Below are positions 15,528 through 23,334 of a DNA stretch of 40,631 nt, in pieces. The translations under genes and the position numbers were made by a program. Numbering within the stretch: the first letter of the stretch is position 1; each line of letters starts with the position of its first letter. This stretch comes from a virus. The stretch is from IMG/VR virus record IMGVR_UViG_3300047666_000570, positions 1-40,631 of that record. One strand, 5' to 3'. Under the pieces are notes generated by a model. That model saw only the letters and a list, made by a program, of their open reading frames with translations, did not search any database and was not told the origin of the DNA.

Positions 15528-15808
15528 GCAGCATGAACCCCACACCGGACAACTACTTCGAGCCAGACCTTAGCTCCATCGTCCCACAGCAGGAGCATAT
15601 AGTTAATATGTTCCCTGAGATGCAGTATTGGACTCACCCTGATGACCTGATCCTACCCCCCGCAGTATGCGAGAACGGACAGCACACAGGCAATCCCCAC
15701 TGCCCCGTGATAGAGACACCTGACGTAAGCGCAGTGCCCCTGCCAGCAGCCTTATGGTTGTTTATGTCAGCAGTGGTGGGGCTAGTTTGCGTAAGGAGAA
15801 GGAAATGA
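15524..15808 (+). CDS. Protein with C-terminal VPLPA/PEP-CTERM-type sorting signal
   Basis: 94 residues. Positions 71-94 start VPLPAALWLF, continue as a hydrophobic helix and end VRRRK: the three-part VPLPA-CTERM signal that bacterial exosortases recognise (VPLPA motif, TM, basic tail). The first 70 residues are acidic and Pro-rich with two cysteines (PAVCENGQHTGNPHC). No N-terminal signal peptide is present, unlike cellular PEP-CTERM proteins, so it may be a tail-anchored membrane protein. It implies a host with an exosortase or mimicry of its substrates. The start overlaps the previous stop and the end overlaps the next start (ATGA). Confidence 0.75.
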   Translation: MSSMNPTPDNYFEPDLSSIVPQQEHIVNMFPEMQYWTHPDDLILPPAVCENGQHTGNPHCPVIETPDVSAVPLPAALWLFMSAVVGLVCVRRRK

Positions 15809-16158
15809 AGCTACCTGATACAGACATATCCCCACTGATGTGGATTGAGCTAGACGATGGTATAGGTGCTATACATAGTGCCACCATCATGTGCATCATA
15901 CCGGACACCAGTGCCCCCAAGACCAAGAGCCTGATGATCACTACGATGTTCCCCGATGGGATCACAGTGAAGGGCAAGGCCATGGACGTACTGATGGGCT
16001 GGTGGGAGTTGATCCAGCAGGGTGAGGATGAGGATGAACTGGAGATAGATGGCATGACCTACCAGACCATAGGTGACATCATAGCTGAGCACTTTGCCGA
16101 GGACATAGAAGATGAAGTGCTGGACGGACTGAAGCTAGTACCTAAGGATAACGACTGA
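15805..16158 (+). CDS. Acidic protein, 117 aa, unknown
   Basis: ATG 15805 follows AAGGAGAAGGAA and overlaps the previous TGA. The product has 117 residues and is strongly acidic, with runs such as QQGEDEDELEIDG and AEDIEDEVLDG. No membrane segment or recognised domain; a DNA-mimic or inhibitor role is possible only as speculation. It is the last gene of the rightward arm; a terminator follows 8 bases later. Confidence 0.75.
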   Translation: MKLPDTDISPLMWIELDDGIGAIHSATIMCIIPDTSAPKTKSLMITTMFPDGITVKGKAMDVLMGWWELIQQGEDEDELEIDGMTYQTIGDIIAEHFAEDIEDEVLDGLKLVPKDND

Positions 16159-16165
16159 GCGAAAG

Positions 16166-16197
16166 ACAGATGGGGCCTAAACCCTCATCTGTTTTTT
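16166..16197 (+). terminator. Rho-independent terminator ending the rightward arm
   Basis: ACAGATGGGG (16166-16175) pairs with CCCTCATCTGT (16182-16192) with one bulged T and a 6-base loop. Together with the last T of the stem, six Ts follow (16192-16197). It lies just after the last plus-strand gene and before the end of the minus-strand arm, so it separates convergent transcripts. Confidence 0.85.
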
Positions 16198-16245
16198 CGA
16201 TAAAAATAGAATGGCAAACCCGAGGAAGCCCACCACCCCAAAACT

Positions 16246-16884
16246 TTAAGGCTTCATCTTCACTCGTCTTCCATGTTTCGCTAACATTCTGGCACCATCT
16301 TCTAGCCGTCCTGCTATCGAACCATTCCCTTTCTTGCTTGCACGATAGTCGTCATTGTCTAGTAGTTCTACACTAGCCTCCTGCCAACGTCCCGCTATGA
16401 TGTGGTCACGCGTGTCTTTGCTCCACCCAAGGTCTCCCCTGTATGCTAGGACAATAAGTTCAGCCTGTAGATCCTCTGGATAGGTGTCCCAGTCCTTGAA
16501 GTATCCCTTAGCCTGATCCTCGTGCGCCTTGAAGGTCTCGTCAAAGGACATATCCTGATAGTCCCCTGTCTGTCCTACGCCTGCTGTAGCTATGTTCTTG
16601 GTGTCCATATAGATACCATCCACATAGGCTTCTTCTTCAACCACGCGCTTCTCAGCGAGTGTCAGCGTACGTCCTTCCATCTGTTCTACCTTAGCTATGG
16701 CGTCCTTACCGTAGTAGGTAGCTGCTGCTAACTCTTTCTTACCTGTTAGCGTCTTCCACTTGGGAGCCGTAGAGGCCGGAGAGCTACGGTCAAAGCCTTG
16801 GTCAAGACTAGCACTGGGGTTGCCAGCGTAGTCATTCCTTAGCTCAACCGTGTTCTCATCTATTGGCTCATCTACGGCTGGGTC
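16246..16884 (-). CDS. GH24 (T4-type) lysozyme domain, reached by -1 frameshift
   Basis: The frame is open from 16896 to TAA 16246-16248 with no start codon before ATG 16680. Read after slippage at 16884-16890 it adds 212 residues to the upstream protein, giving a 903-residue fusion. The domain has the T4 lysozyme triad with exact spacing: EAYVDGIYMD then TKNIATAGVG, so Glu, Asp (+9) and Thr (+15) match E11, D20 and T26. A C-terminal IAGRLEDGARML resembles the end of GH24 folds. It would cut peptidoglycan during DNA entry. ATG 16680 (with AAGG 8 bases before it) could also give a separate 144-residue lysozyme (E17, D26, T32), which would serve as the endolysin; no other endolysin is evident. 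Confidence 0.75.
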   Translation of the reverse strand, partial: DPAVDEPIDENTVELRNDYAGNPSASLDQGFDRSSPASTAPKWKTLTGKKELAAATYYGKDAIAKVEQMEGRTLTLAEKRVVEEEAYVDGIYMDTKNIATAGVGQTGDYQDMSFDETFKAHEDQAKGYFKDWDTYPEDLQAELIVLAYRGDLGWSKDTRDHIIAGRWQEASVELLDNDDYRASKKGNGSIAGRLEDGARMLAKHGRRVKMKP

Positions 16885-18956
16885 TTTCCCACAGCATCAG
16901 ACTCAACAGTATCATCGTTATCACCACGGACATAACTCCTTATCAGATTGTTAATGATCCCACTGTGCCTATCAATAATGGCAGGAGATAGGTTCTTCTT
17001 GAACTCTTCGATGAGCTCATTCTCTAACTCTATCTTACCTTCAGCCGATAGCTTACCAGACTGTCCCATCTGTGCTGCTTCAGAGATCTTGCGTGCGTTA
17101 CGCCGCTGAAAGAACTGACCTATGAAAGGTACTGTAGCGAGCACGTCACCTCCAGCCCCACGGGATGCCATTAGTCGAACGGCGCCCTGTAGTGCAGCTC
17201 TGGCTGTGCCGCTTACGTTAGCCTGCCCTCTGGTGCTTGTGGTACGACCACGCTCACTCCATCTCTCAGCTGCCTTCTGCATCTTAGCTGCCTTGTCTTT
17301 ACCAAACAAAACCTCTTGGCTCTCAGTGTCCATCTTGTTGATACGGGTGTTGAAAGCTTTACCATCGACTACATCCTGTAATCCATCAGCCTTCTTACGA
17401 GCCTTGATAGATGGCATGGCCTTCTCTAGGGCCTCAAAGATCTCGCTGGCTTCAATGTCTTTCCACACCTGCCTACCTTCAGCTGTCTGGTTCAACATCA
17501 ACTTGACCTTGCGTAAGTCTTTGTAGTTACCCTTAGCCTTAAGTGCTCTGATACCGTCCAGTGCCCTCAGTGAGTGCTCCGTGCTACCCTTAGGGATCTT
17601 AGTGATCTTGTCTAGGATGTCACCACGGTTCCATGCGTCGTTCATAGCCTTAGCTTTGACACGTGCTTCCTTACCGAGTCTCACAGGATGGTTAGCTGGC
17701 AGGTTAGTTATATCACCAAAGCCGTCTATCACATACTTATCGAGCGCTTCCTTGTAGGCACCTGCTGCTTGGTTAAACTGCGGGGTGGCCGAATCCCAGT
17801 GGCTGTTAATATCTATGATGATATTCTCAACCTGATCAATTGACATAGGCTTTCCGGGTTTGACGCCGTTCTCTTCTAGCACCTTGTCGATAGTCTTCTT
17901 GAATTCCTTCTGCTTACTGTTTAGCTTGACGCTATCCAGCGTGTTAAAGAATTCACCAGTGTCTACCTTGGTATTCGATCCGTGACTAGCTCGCCACAGG
18001 TCGTACGCCTCATCAACCTGCTTAAGGTCTCCGTCACGTAGGTCCGTGAGTGCCTTCTGCACCCCTTCGCCCTGCTCAATGTCAGTCCTACGGAACCCAC
18101 CGTTCTCAGACGCGAAGCCCTCAGCCTTAGCTTGTATGTCAGCCTCTTGTTTAGCTTCAAACTCTAACGTACTACGGTCACCAGCACCACGAGCATTGTC
18201 GCGGTAGTCTATAGCAGTCTGTGAGCCAGTCATGTCAGCCACGTCCTGTGTGTAGCCACCCTCTTCTTCTACGAGGGCACGCTGTTTAGCTATCCTAGCT
18301 TCCTCAGCTACTACACCATCTGCCATGGCTGTTTTGCCTTGTCGAGCCTGACGGAAGTAACCGCCAACGCCGTCACCGACTGCCTGCATGGTGCCACCAA
18401 GACCAGCTTCAATGATGCCGCCCTTGAGTCTATCTTCCATATCACCACGAGTACCCACTACACCTGTAGCTAAGCCCTCACCTGCAGCGACACCAAAGGA
18501 TGCGTTACGGGTCAAAGCTGCGCCACCACGTGCAGCCAAGAGGCCCCCACGGGCTAACAAGCCTACAGGTGCAATGGCTGCTGTCTCTCCAACGATCTGT
18601 CCGACCGTGGAGATAGCCTTTTGCTCATTGTGGAACTTCTCATACAGTGCGTCTTCTTTCTCACGCCTAGAGTTAAGTGCAGACAGGGCATCCTCATTAC
18701 CAGTAGCCCTGTAGTACCCATCCTTCACGTTGTCTACCATGTTGCTCATACCACGTCCTGTGGCAATCGCAGCGTTCCCTACGAAGTCCTGTGCGCTCTC
18801 ACGGAAGCCTTCGCCCCCAGTGTAGCTCGCAGTACCCATCATCTCATCTGTGTCAGCCTGGATCTGAGCCTGACGTTCCTCTTCTGAGGGACCACTGGAC
18901 TGTGCTGCTTGATACTCTAGGTACTGTTGCCGTCTCTGGTACTCTTTGTAATTCAT
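16872..18956 (-). CDS. Large internal virion protein (gp16-position), zero-frame product
   Basis: 694 residues, the last large virion gene, in the place of T7 gp16 (1318 residues), which enters the cell with the DNA and carries a transglycosylase. Residues about 110-190 form a Gly/Ala-rich hydrophobic stretch (APVGLLARGGLLAARGG), the middle is charged and helical, and a second Arg/Ala-rich segment lies near residue 590. No lytic domain is present in this frame; the GH24 domain lies in the -1 frame beyond it. The start overlaps the preceding gene by one base. Membrane-channel or DNA-ejection function is inferred from position and composition. Confidence 0.75.
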   Translation of the reverse strand: MNYKEYQRRQQYLEYQAAQSSGPSEEERQAQIQADTDEMMGTASYTGGEGFRESAQDFVGNAAIATGRGMSNMVDNVKDGYYRATGNEDALSALNSRREKEDALYEKFHNEQKAISTVGQIVGETAAIAPVGLLARGGLLAARGGAALTRNASFGVAAGEGLATGVVGTRGDMEDRLKGGIIEAGLGGTMQAVGDGVGGYFRQARQGKTAMADGVVAEEARIAKQRALVEEEGGYTQDVADMTGSQTAIDYRDNARGAGDRSTLEFEAKQEADIQAKAEGFASENGGFRRTDIEQGEGVQKALTDLRDGDLKQVDEAYDLWRASHGSNTKVDTGEFFNTLDSVKLNSKQKEFKKTIDKVLEENGVKPGKPMSIDQVENIIIDINSHWDSATPQFNQAAGAYKEALDKYVIDGFGDITNLPANHPVRLGKEARVKAKAMNDAWNRGDILDKITKIPKGSTEHSLRALDGIRALKAKGNYKDLRKVKLMLNQTAEGRQVWKDIEASEIFEALEKAMPSIKARKKADGLQDVVDGKAFNTRINKMDTESQEVLFGKDKAAKMQKAAERWSERGRTTSTRGQANVSGTARAALQGAVRLMASRGAGGDVLATVPFIGQFFQRRNARKISEAAQMGQSGKLSAEGKIELENELIEEFKKNLSPAIIDRHSGIINNLIRSYVRGDNDDTVESDAVGKTQP
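16884..16890 (-). promoter_or_regulatory. Slippery heptamer G GGA AAG for -1 ribosomal frameshifting
   Basis: Minus-strand bases 16890 to 16884 read GGGAAAG, in phase as G GGA AAG in the 694-residue gene. This is the same heptamer used for -1 frameshifting in lambda G/GT. The zero-frame stop is 3 codons later (TAG 16874-16872). The -1 frame continues directly into the lysozyme domain. I see no strong downstream pseudoknot. Confidence 0.7.
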
Positions 18957-19951
18957 TATGGCAACTCCGGCTTATCTGCTTCCCACGTTAGCATGTAGTC
19001 GTCGAACTCCTGAGGGGTCATACCTTTGGGCATGTTGTCATAAGGACTAGCTTCTGCTGCTGGTTTGTCGGTAGCCCATGAGGACCCTATGTCGAATGAA
19101 TCAATACCCGTCTGATCCCTTGGGACCCCGTAACTATTGATCTGTGCTTCAAAGGGCTTAAGCTTGCTCTGGAAGTCTGCTTCTACATTCCTAAAGCCGT
19201 CAGCTGCAAGCGCCACCATCTGTTCTCGCTGCTCAAGTAACAGTGTACCGTCACCCTGTGACTTCTGCATAACAGAGGCAACTATTGAGGGCACAGTCCA
19301 GCCTTCGTTACCTTCCTTAGCACCATACTCAGAGAACCATTGACGAGCCTCAGCCATTGTCTTGAACTCACTCTCACGTACAACAGAGGTGGGGTCCAGT
19401 GCCTTCATAGTGTAGAAGACCATAGCGACGTCAGTGATAGCGTTACCTTCCTTAGCTGCATAGAGTAGCTTATCGTAGCCAAACTTAGCCTCAGTGTACC
19501 CTAGGCGCTTGTCGAGGGCGGCTATACCTTTCTGTATAGTACCGGCCATCTTAAAGTTGTCAGGTATACCTTCGTTAGCGTCGTATTTCAGCCCAGTGTC
19601 GAACTCGTCACCGTTGCTGTCGATCTTCCAGATGTTCCCATTGTCTCCCTTGACGTTGGCACCTGTCATAGTAGGATTAGCTACTTTGAAGTCTTGGTCT
19701 TCTTGCATATTGGCTGTTCGTAGATCCGCCTTGGTCTGTGCATCTATGATCTTCTGGTTCTCTTGGTACGCTCGATCATCTATAACCTTCTGGTCTGCCC
19801 TACCTTCTGCGCGGTTGCGGTCCTCAATGAACTCGCCACGGGCCTGCGCCAGACGATCATCCTTTATCTTCTGGGAGTTAACTTGTCCGAAGTAGTTCCC
19901 AGCTCCTTGTGCTGCGGTGCCTAGTGCACCTATTGCTGCCCAGTTAGCCAT
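18956..19951 (-). CDS. Internal virion protein, 331 aa
   Basis: 331 residues with a short Gly/Ala-rich hydrophobic start (AAIGALGTAAQGAGNYFGQV) and then a long charged helix with many Arg, Asp, Gln and Lys. The C-terminal half includes TPQEFDDYMLTWEADK. I recognise no domain. It stands between a 232-residue acidic protein and the large gp16-position protein, so a role in the internal core or ejection complex (gp15-like position) is likely but inferred. Confidence 0.7.
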   Translation of the reverse strand: MANWAAIGALGTAAQGAGNYFGQVNSQKIKDDRLAQARGEFIEDRNRAEGRADQKVIDDRAYQENQKIIDAQTKADLRTANMQEDQDFKVANPTMTGANVKGDNGNIWKIDSNGDEFDTGLKYDANEGIPDNFKMAGTIQKGIAALDKRLGYTEAKFGYDKLLYAAKEGNAITDVAMVFYTMKALDPTSVVRESEFKTMAEARQWFSEYGAKEGNEGWTVPSIVASVMQKSQGDGTLLLEQREQMVALAADGFRNVEADFQSKLKPFEAQINSYGVPRDQTGIDSFDIGSSWATDKPAAEASPYDNMPKGMTPQEFDDYMLTWEADKPELP

Positions 19952-19952
19952 G

Positions 19953-20651
19953 TTATATCCTCGCTATCGGTGGGGATGTGTTCTCAATTTCAGCCGCACC
20001 AGCTACTGCTGCCTGATCTGGCTTAGGTTGTTCCCCTTGGTTCTCGTTGGTGACTTCAGCATTAGGACGTCCACCTGTCTGTGCAGGTGCCGCTCCAGCG
20101 CTAAAGCCGTTCATGGCTTCGTTGTCTACAGCATCGGGGTGAGCCTTTGTGTAATCAGTGATTGCTATGGAGAATGCCTCAGCCATCTGGTCATCGTTAA
20201 GCTGTATAGTATCGTCAGCACTCTCGGCTAGGTCAACCATCTGTTCAACTGCAGTCTCAATGAGGGCCATGTGTAGCTCGTCTTCAAGCTCACCATATTC
20301 CTCTACCATAGTCTCCATCATCTGGTTGGCTAGCGTACCGACGTTCTTTACTACGTCTCCACCAACCTGAATGGCCTTGACGATCTCGTTGCTGGCAGCC
20401 TGCCCGTAGATCTTCTCGGCCATAGCCCTTTCGATCTCAGTGAACTTCTTCTGCTCCTCGGGGCCAGCTGCCTCGTCTTCTAGCTCTTCATCAGCGCCTT
20501 CAGCGATAGCTTGGCTGTAGGCGTTACGGCCCTCAGCAGCTACCTGTCCTGCGTCTGGCTTAGTCGCTGCTACTTCAGCGTCTACCTGTTCGCTCTGCTT
20601 ATTTGCCTTCGCAGCCCCTTGGGACTCCGCTATGCGTGCTAATAGGCTCAT
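19953..20651 (-). CDS. Acidic Ala/Glu/Gln-rich virion protein, 232 aa
   Basis: 232 residues, very acidic and helix-forming, with EGADEELEDEAAGPEEQKKF and a region ETMVEEYGELEDELHMAL followed by a low-complexity Ala/Gly/Pro/Gln C-terminus. No domain recognised. Its place among the internal virion genes suggests a minor virion component. Confidence 0.65.
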   Translation of the reverse strand: MSLLARIAESQGAAKANKQSEQVDAEVAATKPDAGQVAAEGRNAYSQAIAEGADEELEDEAAGPEEQKKFTEIERAMAEKIYGQAASNEIVKAIQVGGDVVKNVGTLANQMMETMVEEYGELEDELHMALIETAVEQMVDLAESADDTIQLNDDQMAEAFSIAITDYTKAHPDAVDNEAMNGFSAGAAPAQTGGRPNAEVTNENQGEQPKPDQAAVAGAAEIENTSPPIARI

Positions 20652-20652
20652 G

Positions 20653-21330
20653 TTATCGTCCCTTGTATGAGTTAGTGGAGGTGTCGTAATACTTCTGACC
20701 CTCCATCTTCTCTACGTTAGAGATGTTCTGGACGGGTGTGTTAGCGTACTGGGTATTGCCACCTGCATCTGTCTGTACATTACCTGAATCATTCTCTACA
20801 CCGCCGTCTCCGCCTGATGAGGTAGACTGGCTACCACCTCCGTCTCGACCCTTCATACGCAGCTTGTATGAACCGTTCTTGTCCAGACGATCGCGCTCTT
20901 TCTCTTCGGCTTCTTCTTCAGCCTTGGCACCAGCATAACCAGACAACATCTGTCCGCCAGTGGTGAGAAGCGCTGAGGTGATTCCGGGGTTGGCGACTGC
21001 CGCACTACCAAGAGCTGCTGCTCCAGATGCTATGCTGCCCATGATGCCAGTACCTGTGGCTGCTGCTGTGCTTACCAGTCCTGTTCCTACTGTAGTGGCC
21101 GCTGTAGACAACACAGGGACCGCTGCTGCACTTGCTGCTGCTGCTGTAGCTGAGGATGCCGCCGTAGCTGCAGCCGCCTGAGAAGCCGCTAAGGCCCCAG
21201 ACACTGCCCCTGCTGTGTATATAACCAGAGCCGCTATGACAATGGCCTTGAATATCTTAGACTTGACGATCTTCTTTACTACCTTTACTACCTTCTTGAC
21301 CTTTTTCTTTAGCTTAGAAAAGAATCCCAT
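20653..21330 (-). CDS. Internal virion protein with Lys-rich start and Ala-rich TM region (gp14-like position)
   Basis: 225 residues. The N-terminus is a Lys/Val amphipathic run (FFSKLKKKVKKVVKVVKK), then a hydrophobic segment AIVIAALVIYTAGAVSGAL and a long Ala/Thr/Ser stretch to about residue 130. The C-terminal part is Gly/Ser/Asn-rich. Similar small Ala-rich proteins (T7 gp14) insert in the outer membrane during DNA ejection. The basic amphipathic start could aid membrane insertion. Assignment is from composition and order. Confidence 0.65.
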   Translation of the reverse strand: MGFFSKLKKKVKKVVKVVKKIVKSKIFKAIVIAALVIYTAGAVSGALAASQAAAATAASSATAAAASAAAVPVLSTAATTVGTGLVSTAAATGTGIMGSIASGAAALGSAAVANPGITSALLTTGGQMLSGYAGAKAEEEAEEKERDRLDKNGSYKLRMKGRDGGGSQSTSSGGDGGVENDSGNVQTDAGGNTQYANTPVQNISNVEKMEGQKYYDTSTNSYKGR

Positions 21331-21776
21331 TAGCTATGCTCCTTAATGTATGTGGTACACGCCGTATACCCTTCGCGTTCAGCGGCTGGTTCAACGGACT
21401 GTGCAGTACCCAGCTGGCTTGTGCCCAGTGTAGATACTATTAGATTTGGTATACGCATACACCAAAAGGCGTAGCATTCTGTGAGACTGTACATCGCCTC
21501 AGGTGTCCTGAAGGCTGGCTTGATATAGATGAAAGAGTCCTCAGCTATAAGGCCCTTGGCGAACGGGTGTGACCCCACTTCACCAATGACCACACCTTTG
21601 GCCCTCCCATTGATGCAGGCCACTACACACAGCTGGTGATCATCACGCACCATTCGAGAGACATACTGGTTAACAGCATCCTCGTCTATGGTGGCTCTGG
21701 TCTGTTCCCTGAGGGAAGCCATGATTAGCTTCTGTATCTCCGGTATTCTGCTGGGTAGGGCTGCGACTAATTGCAT
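21330..21776 (-). CDS. GNAT-fold-like protein, 148 aa (gp13-like position)
   Basis: 148 residues with the outline of an N-acetyltransferase: a helical start, VVACINGRAKGVVIGEV as the central strands, and an AEREGYTACTTYIKEH end. The acetyl-CoA loop (R/QxxGxG/A) is not clear, so activity is doubtful. It lies at the head of the internal virion block, as gp13 does in T7-type phages, where GNAT-like folds are often annotated. Confidence 0.55.
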   Translation of the reverse strand: MQLVAALPSRIPEIQKLIMASLREQTRATIDEDAVNQYVSRMVRDDHQLCVVACINGRAKGVVIGEVGSHPFAKGLIAEDSFIYIKPAFRTPEAMYSLTECYAFWCMRIPNLIVSTLGTSQLGTAQSVEPAAEREGYTACTTYIKEHS

Positions 21777-21777
21777 G

Positions 21778-22749
21778 TTAGCTCCAAGCGTTTATTGCTG
21801 CGTTACCTGTGTTGAACACAGTCTCAAGGCGGTCATACTGCTCTTGCTGTGTGGGTCCACTGGCTGTCTGGTCTATGTTAGCTACTCCAGTCATAAAGGC
21901 ACCTTGGTTAGAAGAGTAGGCAGTAGCCTTGTTACCCTTGTCGAGGTCCTGTGAGCGTATCTTTGCGATAGACTGCTGTGACTTGTAGTCAAGGACAGAC
22001 GATACTAGGTCAACCTGATGACCAATTAGCTTGTTAGCTTCAGCAGCTGCAGAGATCTTCTCATTGGAAGTAGCTGCGATAGACTGAGCCCTAACCTGAG
22101 CGGCTGCAGAGATCTGTGAGGACCTCACTGAGGCAGCTGCTTGGATACTAGATGCCTTAACCTGTGCCGCACCAGCGATCTCAGAGGACCTTACAGATGC
22201 CAAGGCGCTAGCCTTAGTCCCTGCTAAGCCCATATCAGCTGTGTACTTAGAAGCGTCAGCGCTAACGTCAGTACCATACTTGCTTGTGACTGCTCGCAAG
22301 GACTCCGTTTTGCGGTTGTTGTAGGCGTTAGCGTCAGTAGTTGCCCACTCACCAGCCTTATCAAGAACCTGCCCCATGGCACCCTGTGCCGCTAAGGAGC
22401 TGTTAGACAGCCCACGGCCTGCTGCTTCATCCCTACCCTTCTGAGCGATACGCTTCATCAAGGGGTCGTTCATATCGGTGTACTTGTCGAGGTGCGAACT
22501 TACCATATCGGTGGACTCATCCACAGTGTAGAGCTCAGCGCTGTCTACTGTAGGTACGCCGCCATTCTCCGCAGTGGTTCCACGGGTGGTAGTGTTTTCC
22601 TTAACAATGTTGTTGCCTTGGTCAGCTATGTCTACCTTAGCGCGGATAGCGTTAGCCATAGGGCTATCGTCTCGCTTGGTTCCATTACCTGACTGAGTGC
22701 GGATTTGTGCGCCCATAGCACCGCCGCCATAAGTTGTTGGTGTAGCCAT
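21778..22749 (-). CDS. Virion protein with hendecad coiled-coil repeats, 323 aa
   Basis: 323 residues: a polar, probably disordered N-terminus, a middle helix, and a repeated Ala/Ser/Gln section at residues 185-228 made of two 22-residue units that start SVRSSEIAGAAQV and SVRSSQISAAAQV. The 11-residue period suggests a long parallel coiled coil. It lies between the coiled-coil/TM protein and the internal virion genes. A tail or internal virion role is inferred; no family recognised. Confidence 0.65.
   Translation of the reverse strand: MATPTTYGGGAMGAQIRTQSGNGTKRDDSPMANAIRAKVDIADQGNNIVKENTTTRGTTAENGGVPTVDSAELYTVDESTDMVSSHLDKYTDMNDPLMKRIAQKGRDEAAGRGLSNSSLAAQGAMGQVLDKAGEWATTDANAYNNRKTESLRAVTSKYGTDVSADASKYTADMGLAGTKASALASVRSSEIAGAAQVKASSIQAAASVRSSQISAAAQVRAQSIAATSNEKISAAAEANKLIGHQVDLVSSVLDYKSQQSIAKIRSQDLDKGNKATAYSSNQGAFMTGVANIDQTASGPTQQEQYDRLETVFNTGNAAINAWS
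22066..22197 (-). repeat. Two tandem 66-bp in-frame repeats
   Basis: They encode residues 185-206 and 207-228 of the 323-residue virion protein. The two units share most residues (SVRSS, I, AAQV, A, SI). Each divides again into two 11-residue blocks, so the array probably grew by in-frame duplication of a coiled-coil hendecad. Confidence 0.75.
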
Positions 22750-22762
22750 TAGTTAATCTCCA

Positions 22763-23044
22763 TCATATTATATCCCTAACCACCCAAGTACACAGCGCGA
22801 AAAACGCGGATACACCTACCCATAGGAATCGCTCGTAGCCCCCAAGGGTCTTAGAGTTAATCAGCGATGTTTGCTGTAGTTCCATAATTATGTTCCCTTG
22901 TTTGTGAACGCGGTCACCTAGGCCGTCCACACGGTCAGAGAGGCCGTTGTGCTTCTCTTCTAACCGTATGATGTTGTCAAACTTATCGTTCATCCTAACA
23001 AGCTGAGCTTCAATAGCTCTCAGCCTGCCGTCATCAGGGGTCAC
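22763..23044 (-). CDS. Coiled-coil protein with C-terminal TM (XhlA-like), second holin candidate
   Basis: 93 residues: a heptad-rich helix (LRAIEAQLVRMNDKFDNI and GLSDRVDGLGDRVHKQG), then one C-terminal TM helix FLWVGVSAFFALCTWVV ending RDII. This is the layout of XhlA-type phage membrane proteins that work with holins. It sits in the tail part of the structural operon, so it would be made late. ATG overlaps the stop of the anchor-domain gene. Holin, holin partner or virion membrane protein all remain possible. Confidence 0.55.
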   Translation of the reverse strand: MTPDDGRLRAIEAQLVRMNDKFDNIIRLEEKHNGLSDRVDGLGDRVHKQGNIIMELQQTSLINSKTLGGYERFLWVGVSAFFALCTWVVRDII

Positions 23045-23325
23045 GGAGCGTTCTCCAGAACTACAATTCGTACCTCCAGTGCATCAAGAGCTGTCTGTGC
23101 GGCAGCGCTGACGTTAGAATTCATGTATTGTACTGTAACGGCGTCCGTGGGGTTCACTGGGTCAGAGCAGGCGAAAGGCGTATTAACACCCTTCAACGCA
23201 TCTGACCTAGCGTCACCTAGTTTAGTAAAGGAAGCGACCAGAGCCAGTTGCATCTGGGTCCAGTCGTCCGCAAGTATTGTTGTCGCTGGTCTAAAGACCT
23301 TGAAGACGTTGAATATATTAGCCAT
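23041..23325 (-). CDS. Stand-alone paralogue of a tail-protein N-terminal domain, 94 aa
   Basis: 94 residues that align along their whole length with residues 1 to about 95 of the neighbouring 516-residue protein: ADDWTQMQLALVASFTKLGDA against ADDINLAQREVSAAFAKLGEA, then GVNTPF/GVGGTF, DPV/TPV, AV, and LDALEVRIVVLE against LDALIIRVSALE. It contains nothing beyond this domain. I infer a tail-attachment domain that was duplicated, or a fibre that lost its distal part, kept perhaps as an adaptor or cap. Confidence 0.65.
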   Translation of the reverse strand: MANIFNVFKVFRPATTILADDWTQMQLALVASFTKLGDARSDALKGVNTPFACSDPVNPTDAVTVQYMNSNVSAAAQTALDALEVRIVVLENAP

Positions 23326-23334
23326 AAGGCCTCC

